Positions 1 to 7,377 of a stretch of 64,000 bases of DNA are shown here, piece after piece; position 1 is the stretch's first letter; each line of letters starts with the position of its first letter. The notes below the pieces were generated by a model. It saw only the letters and a program-made list of their open reading frames with translations, was not told the DNA's origin and did not search any database. Origin of the DNA: Lachnospiraceae bacterium (GTDB lineage: Bacteria; Bacillota; Clostridia; Lachnospirales; Lachnospiraceae); contig QXXL01000012.1 in NCBI GenBank assembly GCA_009911505.1, positions 62,001-126,000 of the forward strand, given 5' to 3'. The position numbers were made by a program, and so were the translations under genes.

Positions 1-2
1 AG

Positions 3-797
3 GGGTATCAATTATTAGAATGCCAAGAAGTATTTTTATTTCAATCCGGAGTGAGTGGAATAGAATATCTGCAGAAATTTGGCGATGAGGTGGATCGGGA
101 CGTTTTGAAAGAAAAATGGGACATGAATTACTTTAATGACAGGCCAAATGAAAATTTGATTTCTTGCATACAAAAAGATAAAGAGGAGGATTTTAATATC
201 CTTGAGGTAGGCTGTGACTGCGGAGTGAATTTACTGGAAGTTAAAAACCGTTTTCCTAACGTAAAGCTGTATGGGTTGGAATTAAATGATCATGCTGCAG
301 AAATAGCATCTTGTATTGCAGAAGTCAAGGTAGGTAATATAGAGGATAGGGAGCTGCAATATGAAGATGTTAAATTTGATTATATTATATTTGGCGATGT
401 ATTGGAACATTTAAGGGATCCGGCAGCGACGGTTCGTTACTGCAAGTTATTTTTAAACGATAATGGAAGGATCATTGCAAGTATTCCCAACCTGATGCAT
501 TATTCTGTAATGAGAGGGCTTATAGACGGATATTTTACTTATAAAGATACGGGCCTGTTAGATCGGACACATATCCACTTTTTTACTTATAATGAAATAA
601 TAAGGATGTTTGATGAGGAAGGATATGAAATAGAAAATATTTATTCTGTAGTTAGTCCACAGGAAGTAACCCGTGAGGATTCAGACTTTATTGTTAACTT
701 GGTCAATATGTCCAGGGGGGCGGAAGGTTTTATGTTTCACACATTTCAGTATATTGTCTCTGCAAAGAAAAAAGGGGAGAATATAAAAGATGTATAA
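3..797 (+). CDS. C-terminal part of a glycosyltransferase-methyltransferase fusion (cut by window edge)
   Basis: Class I SAM-dependent methyltransferase domain, probably methylating a sugar or glycan. Motif I (ILEVGCDCG) lies about 50 residues after an in-frame GTG at 51, and an acidic motif, DVLEHL, follows. The frame stays open from 51 to the left edge, and its residues (GYQLLECQEVFLF, then SGVSG) line up with the end of the second GT2 domain in the 7374-9854 protein (GYIQFLCRNSFVF, then HYGSKSFG). I therefore infer that the real gene starts outside the window and encodes a GT2 domain followed by this methyltransferase; the GTG at 51 is unlikely to be the start. The 3' end overlaps the next gene by 8 bases, so the two are probably co-transcribed. 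The methyltransferase call is firm; the fusion is inference. Confidence 0.8.
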   Translation, partial: GYQLLECQEVFLFQSGVSGIEYLQKFGDEVDRDVLKEKWDMNYFNDRPNENLISCIQKDKEEDFNILEVGCDCGVNLLEVKNRFPNVKLYGLELNDHAAEIASCIAEVKVGNIEDRELQYEDVKFDYIIFGDVLEHLRDPAATVRYCKLFLNDNGRIIASIPNLMHYSVMRGLIDGYFTYKDTGLLDRTHIHFFTYNEIIRMFDEEGYEIENIYSVVSPQEVTREDSDFIVNLVNMSRGAEGFMFHTFQYIVSAKKKGENIKDV

Positions 798-2688
798 TGA
801 AAACAAGATAGCTTTTATTTTTTGCTGTAATGATGTTCAATATCAAAAGGAATGCAGCTCATATATCATGGAATTGGATTTGCCAGCGGAATACGAACTC
901 GAAATCCTTCCCATTATAGGGGCTAAATCTATGGCGGCAGGATATAACCAGGCCATTCAAAAGTCAGATGCTAAATATAAAGTATATCTACACCAAGACG
1001 TTTTTATATGGAACAAACATTTTATCTATGATATCCTGAATATTTTTTCGGATAGTGGAATTGGCATGATAGGGGTATTAGGGGGCGTTAATATTCCGGA
1101 CGACGGGATATTGTACCCGGCGTGGAATGTTGGAATGACTTACGCATGTGACACAGAAGATGCTGGAACAAACCAGGGTAAAAATCCCCAAAAGGGGGAA
1201 TGCCTGCAGGTGGAAGCCATTGACGGGATGTTAATGGCAACACAATATGATCTTTATTGGAGAGAAGATTTATTTCCGCAATGGGATTTTTATGATATTT
1301 CCCAGGCGTTTGAATTTCGGAAAAAGGGGTATTCCGTAGTAGTTCCGCACCAGGATAAGCCTTGGTGTATGCACGACTGTGGACGGACGAAGCTGCAAAA
1401 TTACAATGAGGGGCGTAAAATATTATTACATGAATATGCATCATTTTTTGACAGGCCATTATACAGGGAAGAAGACTTCTTTTACAATCATGGTTTAAAA
1501 CAGCAATACCAGAGCATTATGGCTGATATTACACAGTATATGGAGCATGGGGCGCTTAAAAAGGCAGTCCAATTGTGCGGGCAATATGACGATACCACAA
1601 TTATGGACAGTGATTTATCAATCATTAAAAAAATAGTATCGGTTTGTGATATGGAGCAGGGGATTTATGGGGCATGCCGGAGCTGGCTCATAGGGGAAAA
1701 CTATGAAGCCGTAAAAAAGAGATATAATGGGTTAAAGTTTTTTCTTTGGGATATGGAGCGTGGCAGACATACCAAGAGAGGTCAATTTGACCAGATCTTA
1801 TTGCAAAACCAATATAGTATGCCTTTGATTGTTATGGCTGGAATCCATAATTTGTTTCATTTTGAGAAATTAATTTTTGCGTTTGCAGAAAATGCAAAGT
1901 TGAGAAAAGATCTGATAGATTTAAATTATCTTGAATTTATAGCAAACCAGATTTCAATGGAGGAGCCGGTTCCATTTGAAGAAATGAAAAAGGAGATCAG
2001 CGATGCTGTTTCTATTAATAAGACAGAAGAAGAAATCCAGGAACTAGAACGCAGCTGCAGGAATACTGCTCAGATATGGGAAGAAGAATTGCCTGAGTGC
2101 CGAAAGCATATTAGCCGCCTTTTGAAAGAAGGAGAACGGGAAAAGCTATCCATCCTACTATCTTCCCAAGAATTTCGCAACAAATATGAAGGCGTGACAG
2201 ATATGATGTACATGATACTTGTCAATCAGATTTATCAGGAAGAGCTGGAAAATCATACTGAGTATACAGTTTTAGACGGACAAGGCAGTATAGAGGAAAT
2301 GATGTCTTTTATCCAGGAGATAAAATTTAGTTTGTGGCGCCTGGAATTTGAAACGGAGGAATTGGCAGGTAAACAACTAATAGAACTGATCCGTAAAAAG
2401 CATATTTCCAGTTATCTGTTAAAATACGTGGTACATGTAGCGGCAATGGATAAGGTGGGCCTTTTAGGGCATTTAGCAGCTTTGTTTTTGGAGGAAAACA
2501 TGCCGGGAATGGCATTTTCCATGCTGAAATACGCAGACGAGCTTTGTCCTGGTACAGAGGAAATTTTATGTACGATGGCCGATCTGTGTTTGCAGGCAGG
2601 TAAGAAAGAAGAAGCGCTTTATTGCCTGCAGCAGGTTAAACAACCGACGGTGATTACAGAAAGATTTAGAAAGTTGTGTGAATCATGA
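790..2688 (+). CDS. StrF-like GT-A glycosyltransferase with long helical/TPR-like tail
   Basis: Putative glycosyltransferase of the StrF-like GT2 group (Pfam Glyco_tranf_2_5 type). The N-terminal ~225 residues hold a Rossmann-like start (IAFIFCCND), the conserved SMAAGYN segment, a YLHQDVFI motif (HQD at residues 68-70) that probably supplies the metal/nucleotide-binding acid, and a WDFYD...FEFRKKGY segment. About 400 further residues are alpha-helical and end in TPR-like repeats, which suggests protein interaction. ATG at 790 has a GGGGAGA ribosome site. Its GT domain is paralogous to the next two genes, implying local duplication. The acceptor is unknown; flagellin or a surface glycan is inferred from the neighbourhood. 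Confidence 0.8.
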   Translation: MYNENKIAFIFCCNDVQYQKECSSYIMELDLPAEYELEILPIIGAKSMAAGYNQAIQKSDAKYKVYLHQDVFIWNKHFIYDILNIFSDSGIGMIGVLGGVNIPDDGILYPAWNVGMTYACDTEDAGTNQGKNPQKGECLQVEAIDGMLMATQYDLYWREDLFPQWDFYDISQAFEFRKKGYSVVVPHQDKPWCMHDCGRTKLQNYNEGRKILLHEYASFFDRPLYREEDFFYNHGLKQQYQSIMADITQYMEHGALKKAVQLCGQYDDTTIMDSDLSIIKKIVSVCDMEQGIYGACRSWLIGENYEAVKKRYNGLKFFLWDMERGRHTKRGQFDQILLQNQYSMPLIVMAGIHNLFHFEKLIFAFAENAKLRKDLIDLNYLEFIANQISMEEPVPFEEMKKEISDAVSINKTEEEIQELERSCRNTAQIWEEELPECRKHISRLLKEGEREKLSILLSSQEFRNKYEGVTDMMYMILVNQIYQEELENHTEYTVLDGQGSIEEMMSFIQEIKFSLWRLEFETEELAGKQLIELIRKKHISSYLLKYVVHVAAMDKVGLLGHLAALFLEENMPGMAFSMLKYADELCPGTEEILCTMADLCLQAGKKEEALYCLQQVKQPTVITERFRKLCES

Positions 2689-3341
2689 ATTCAAATAAAT
2701 TTTGTTTTATATCATGTGTAAATGACAGCAGGTATGCAAAAGAGTGCATCTATTATATTAACCATCTGACAATACCAAAAGGATATGAAGTAGATATTCT
2801 TACAATTTCTGATGCGGCTTCTATGACGGCGGGATATAATGCAGGAATGCGGGAAAGTGACGCTAAATATAAGATTTATCTTCATCAGGACGTTTTTATT
2901 GTCAATAAAAGCTTCTTGTCAGATCTTTTAAAAGTGTTTGAAGATGAAAGCATTGGTATGGCTGGTATGGTTGGGTCGCCCAAATTGCCAGATCACGCAG
3001 TAATGTGGTACGGGGACCGGGTTGGGCGGATTTATACCAGTAATGTCGTTTCGGCGGGTATCAGCATAATGGGCGGAACAGAGACATTAGAGGTAGAAGC
3101 TGTAGATGGCTTGTTAATGGCTACACAATATGACATCCCATGGAGGGAGGATTTGTTTACTGGATGGGATTTTTATGATGTATCCCAATCGTTTGAGTTC
3201 CGCAGGAAGGGGTACCGGGTAGTTGTTCCTGCGATGGCGGATCCCTGGTGTATTCACGATGACGGTTTTTTGAATTTAAGCAATTATTATAAGGAACGAA
3301 GGAAATTTCTGGCAGAATACGGGGCAAAACAGAATGGCTGA
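2685..3341 (+). CDS. StrF-like GT-A glycosyltransferase, single domain
   Basis: A 218-residue protein consisting only of the StrF-like glycosyltransferase domain. It carries the same landmarks as its upstream paralogue: FISCVNDSRYAKEC, SMTAGYN, SDAKYKIYLHQDVFI, EAVDGLLMATQYD, WREDLF and WDFYDVSQSFEF. The start ATG overlaps the previous stop in an ATGA arrangement, typical of translational coupling, and the stop overlaps the next start by 8 bases. The enzyme probably adds one sugar to a glycan built by the island; donor and acceptor cannot be read from the sequence. Confidence 0.8.
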   Translation: MNSNKFCFISCVNDSRYAKECIYYINHLTIPKGYEVDILTISDAASMTAGYNAGMRESDAKYKIYLHQDVFIVNKSFLSDLLKVFEDESIGMAGMVGSPKLPDHAVMWYGDRVGRIYTSNVVSAGISIMGGTETLEVEAVDGLLMATQYDIPWREDLFTGWDFYDVSQSFEFRRKGYRVVVPAMADPWCIHDDGFLNLSNYYKERRKFLAEYGAKQNG

Positions 3342-4433
3342 TTTCCGTAAAATACAATTTATTATATGCGCCAATGATAAGCGGGAATTGGAAGAATGTC
3401 GGTATTATATTAACCGGCTGTCCATTCCAGATGGAATGAGGATAGATATAACGGTAATTGAACATGCTGTATCCATGGCGGCAGGTTATAATTATGGTAT
3501 GGCACAGTCAGATGCAAATACCGGATTTATCTTCATCAGGATACCTGCCTTATTGATACAGGGATGCTTAAGGCCTTAATAGAAATATTTAAAAACAATG
3601 AATCGGTTGGAATGGTGGGCGTGGTAGGGGCCAAACAGGTTCCAATTGATGTTATGGTATATAATGCATGGGATACTGGGCGGGTAGACACAAATTGTAA
3701 GCCATTGGAGTTAAATTATCAAATAGAAGGGGCCAGGTGCGGGTTAACATTTGTTGAAGCTATCGACGGGTTGTTTATGGCAACACAGTATGATTTGCCC
3801 TGGAGGGAAGATCTGTTTAAAAAATGGGATTTTTACGATATTTCCCAATCCCTGGAGATGAAGAGGCGCGGCTATCAAGTGGTTGTGCCGTACCAGCCCC
3901 AGCCGTGGTGCTGGCATGACAATGAAACAAGCAAGCTGGCGGATTATGAAGGGCAACGCAGGATATTTTCCCAGGAATATCAGGATATCAGGGCATTTGT
4001 GCAGGAGCCTATCTATCAGTACCAAAATAGGCAGGCACAGATTTTGGGGCAGTTTTGTAAAATGGTATTTGATTTGGTTGACAAAGGGGACATTGATCAG
4101 GCAGGGCAGTTACTGGAAAAATATCATACGTTGCTAGGGGCTAAGGCAGAATTGCTTTGCCTGGAGAATATTTGTTATGTACGGCAGATAGAAAGGCATG
4201 CCGCCAGCCGCCATAATTTTTATGGGGACGGGATGAGGGTGCAGGAATTATTGCAAAATTTCCGGGAAGATAAATTTTTGGTAAAGAGGACAGAGTATGG
4301 TGATGGCAATGCGGTACGGCGTCTTTTGGAACGGAATTACCAGGGGCTTATTTCGCAGGAGGCTATGTTTGGGATTGCAGTGTGTTATGCTAAGGACAGG
4401 AAAAAAGTGATAGAACAGTGGAATAGGCCATGA
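3334..4433 (+). pseudogene. StrF-like glycosyltransferase interrupted by a 1-nt frameshift
   Basis: Third tandem StrF-like paralogue. Reading from ATG 3334 gives FIICANDKRELEECRYYI, SMAAGYN and SDAN, then goes off the family alignment and stops at 3579. Shifting frame at 3517-3519 restores YRIYLHQDTCLIDTG, followed by EAIDGLFMATQYD, WREDLF and WDFYDISQSLEM to the stop at 4433. The paralogues read SDAKYK at the break, so the simplest explanation is loss of one A from a GCA-AAA-TAC context. The intact protein would be about 366 residues with a C-terminal helical extension. Either the gene is recently inactivated or this is a sequencing/assembly error; the rest of both frames is undamaged. Confidence 0.85.
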
Positions 4434-4439
4434 TAACCT

Positions 4440-6176
4440 ATGGTAGGGCTTTGGCAGAAATTTAAACACAGGTTTATAAAGAAAGAAGCAGATAACGCAA
4501 TGAAAAAATGGAAGTTTATCGGCAGCAGCTATATAAATTTCATATCTATGGAACAAATACAAGCTTACAGTGACAAGCTGAGAGCGGATGTCATTTGCAT
4601 CCTGCCGGAACCGGGAAGCAGTATCTTAAATCAGCAGCAAGTGCTTATAGATGAAAGGTACGCATCCTTTGGCTATTGGCTGACGGAAGAAAGCTATTGC
4701 CATGCAGGGGGAAGGAATGGGCAATTAGATCAGGGCTGGCAATATGAGCTTCTAATCCGGCTGTCTCAAGATATGACAATAGGCTGTATCACAGACAAAC
4801 GTGTAAAAGAAGAATGGGCTGTTACAAGCGGCTTTTACACAGATGCCTATATATTAAGCCGTTATACCTCGTTCCTCAAAAATTGCAATGCCTTTGAGCC
4901 ATTTTTGAAAAGCTGTGTAACAAAGGCGCTTCGATTGGGTGATGCAATGCCATATTTAGAAGGCATGTTAAGAAAAGATCGCCGTTATTGGGAAATTTAT
5001 CAGGCGACACAGCCGTTTTTGATATTGTCAGGAGGGAGCTTTTGCTATAATATTTTAAATGATATGGCAAAAAAACTAGCGCATGGACTTAGGCTTTGTG
5101 GAAAAAGTGTAGAAATCTGTGTCCTGTCAGAAGATAAAAGACAAAAAATTGCTGAGCTGCCTGGTGCATATTATCAGGCAGTGATAGGGTTTCAGGGATT
5201 TTTGCCTGCCGTATATCTAAATGATCAGGGATGTTATTTGACAGATCTTATCCATGCGCCGAAACTGGAATTCCTATTTGACCATCCGTTCTGGTTTTGT
5301 GAACAGCTAGAGAAACATGGTACAGATTTTTATATTCTGACACACGATGAGAATTATGTGAAGTTCATCCAGGAACATGAACCGTCTGTATGCGGGAGCT
5401 TTTTAATGCCTCCAGGGGGCGTGAGACAAAAGCTGGATTGTGGAATCAGGGATAAGGATGTGGTTTTTCTTGGCACCTATAATAATTACCGGGATATTCT
5501 CCATAATTTATATATTTCTGATAGAAAAATCCGCCATATGGCAGCTTGTTATATGAAGTATTTGAAACAACGGTTGAATGCGCCTGCGGAGTGGGCATTT
5601 TCCCAAATGTTACAGGACTATGGGCTGGTTGTGGACGGAGAGCCATTTGCAAGGATGATGTGCCAAATGGGAAATGTTTGTCAATGTATCATGTATTATT
5701 ATCGTGAAAAGATAATCAGGTCATTGTTAGATGCAGGTATTATACTGCATGTATATGGTGAAAGCTGGGACTGCAGCCCGTTTGCGCCGTGCGGCAATTT
5801 AATCTGCCATAAGGAAGTGGATGCGGAGAATAGCCAGGATGTGCTGCAAAAGGCGAAAATTTCGTTAAATATATTGGCATGGCACAAGGGTGGGTGCAAT
5901 GAGAGGATTATAAATTCTATGCTTGCCGGAGCAGTTGTGGTAACAGACAAAAGCAGCTATATTGAAAAGCATTTTGCAGACGGCAGGGATTTATGTTATT
6001 TTGATTTACAAAAGCTGCACAAGCTGCCGCCTTTGGTTCATAAATTATTGAAGCAGGATTCTTACAGGCAGGAAATAGCAGATAGGGGAAGGATTAAAGC
6101 AGAACAGGAATACAGCGCGGCTTGCCAGGCGAAACGGGTAATTGCCATTGTAGAACAGATAAATAGTTGCAGATAA
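4440..6176 (+). CDS. DUF3880/CgeB-like glycosyltransferase
   Basis: Probable GT-B glycosyltransferase of the CgeB-like group (Glyco_trans_1_2 C-terminal domain). The central part reads LEFLFDHPFWFCEQL, matching the equivalent FNILMDHPFHYSRPL region of the 24851-26083 protein. The C-terminal half holds VFLGTYNNYRDI and the nucleotide-sugar-binding run CNERIINSMLAGAVVVTD, then DGRDLCYFDL. An N-terminal ~150-residue region is unassigned. The start is uncertain: ATG 4440 has no clear ribosome site, while ATG 4501 follows AGAAAGAAG. It is one of three such enzymes in the window, all in the flagellin/glycan island. Confidence 0.78.
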   Translation: MVGLWQKFKHRFIKKEADNAMKKWKFIGSSYINFISMEQIQAYSDKLRADVICILPEPGSSILNQQQVLIDERYASFGYWLTEESYCHAGGRNGQLDQGWQYELLIRLSQDMTIGCITDKRVKEEWAVTSGFYTDAYILSRYTSFLKNCNAFEPFLKSCVTKALRLGDAMPYLEGMLRKDRRYWEIYQATQPFLILSGGSFCYNILNDMAKKLAHGLRLCGKSVEICVLSEDKRQKIAELPGAYYQAVIGFQGFLPAVYLNDQGCYLTDLIHAPKLEFLFDHPFWFCEQLEKHGTDFYILTHDENYVKFIQEHEPSVCGSFLMPPGGVRQKLDCGIRDKDVVFLGTYNNYRDILHNLYISDRKIRHMAACYMKYLKQRLNAPAEWAFSQMLQDYGLVVDGEPFARMMCQMGNVCQCIMYYYREKIIRSLLDAGIILHVYGESWDCSPFAPCGNLICHKEVDAENSQDVLQKAKISLNILAWHKGGCNERIINSMLAGAVVVTDKSSYIEKHFADGRDLCYFDLQKLHKLPPLVHKLLKQDSYRQEIADRGRIKAEQEYSAACQAKRVIAIVEQINSCR

Positions 6177-6213
6177 GCGGCATGAGAAATCACACAAAAT
6201 GGGAGCAGGAAAT

Positions 6214-7377
6214 ATGAAAATTACAATATATACCATGACGCACAGACGTTTTTTGGAGCCGGGGGATAGCACGCTTTATCTTCCCTTGCATGTAGGCCGC
6301 GCGTTAGGCCAGGATCTGGGCTATCAAAGCGATAATACAGGCCCAAATATTTCTGCAAAAAATGACCGTTATGGGGAGTTGACAGGGGTCTACTGGGTGT
6401 GGAAGAACGACCTGGATTCCGACATAATTGGTATCTGCCATTATCGCCGTTTTTTTGTAGATCAGCAAAGGCATTTATTACGGCAATCGGATTACGAACG
6501 CCTGCTAAATTGCTATGAGGTGATTGTATCTCCCGGGATGACGGCAGATAAGCCATATCTGCAATACTATGGTGAAGCGCATAACGCAGAGGATTTATAT
6601 TCAGTGGGCAGGGCCATTAAAAAATTATACCCCGAAGATTACCCGCTGTTTGAACAGGTACTAAATCAACCCAAGTATTATTACGGCAACCTGATGGCAG
6701 CCAGGCGGGAATTGTTTATGGATTATGCCGGCTGGCTATTTGCTATATTGCAGGAAGCCGAAAAAGAAATTGATGTCAGTTCCTACGACTTGTATAACCG
6801 CAGGGTATTTGGCTTTCTGTCCGAACAATTATTGCTTCTTTGGATTACTAAAAACCAGCTAAAAGTATATGAATGCCCGGTTGGGCTTACCTCGGAAAAA
6901 GCGGAAACGCTAGAATTAAAGCTTGCAGTTTCCCAGCTGGTAAAAAATGGAGAAATTCCACAAGCGAGGGAGCTGTTTTACGAATTTCTAAAAATCCGGC
7001 CTGATGTGCGGTTAGAGCTTTCTGATATCAAAGGGGAAATCCCTGTTATTGAACAGCTTTTATATATCATGCAAGAAGAGCAAAACCGGGGGATTGAGGG
7101 GCTCTTCCAATTTTCAGCGCAGTTGGGGGATCAAATTGTCCATTACCATAAAGTGGAGGAGGCTTTAAAGGCATGCAGCCAAGGTCAGTTTGACAGTGCA
7201 TACAAGCAGTATTTTCTTAAAAATGCCGTTTCCTGGGTGATGGCGCTGGTAATTTTATCAAATAGCCTGGTTGGGATTCCGGATAAAGCGGCTGTACTGG
7301 AGCAGGTAAGGCAGTTTTACCTGCAAAACGGTAAGGCAGGCCATGCAAAAGCATTGGAAGGGGTACAGTTTACATGA
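6214..7377 (+). CDS. DUF4422-domain glycosyltransferase
   Basis: The N-terminal ~220 residues match the DUF4422 family linked to exopolysaccharide synthesis: IYTMTHRRF at the start, a LTGVYWVWKN segment and GICHYRRFF (residues ~73-81), then NLMAARRELF and LSEQLLLLW. The remaining ~160 residues look helical and TPR-like. I chose ATG 6214 because GGAGCAGG lies just upstream; the in-frame ATG at 6199 has no ribosome site and would place that purine run inside the gene. The stop overlaps the next start (ATGA), so the operon continues. It probably transfers a sugar in the same glycan pathway. Confidence 0.8.
   Translation: MKITIYTMTHRRFLEPGDSTLYLPLHVGRALGQDLGYQSDNTGPNISAKNDRYGELTGVYWVWKNDLDSDIIGICHYRRFFVDQQRHLLRQSDYERLLNCYEVIVSPGMTADKPYLQYYGEAHNAEDLYSVGRAIKKLYPEDYPLFEQVLNQPKYYYGNLMAARRELFMDYAGWLFAILQEAEKEIDVSSYDLYNRRVFGFLSEQLLLLWITKNQLKVYECPVGLTSEKAETLELKLAVSQLVKNGEIPQARELFYEFLKIRPDVRLELSDIKGEIPVIEQLLYIMQEEQNRGIEGLFQFSAQLGDQIVHYHKVEEALKACSQGQFDSAYKQYFLKNAVSWVMALVILSNSLVGIPDKAAVLEQVRQFYLQNGKAGHAKALEGVQFT

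Noticed and set aside
3511-3522. Phase-variable homopolymer controlling the StrF-like gene
   Set aside because: The tract would be only A3/A4, too short for efficient slipped-strand switching; an ordinary deletion or sequencing error is more likely.
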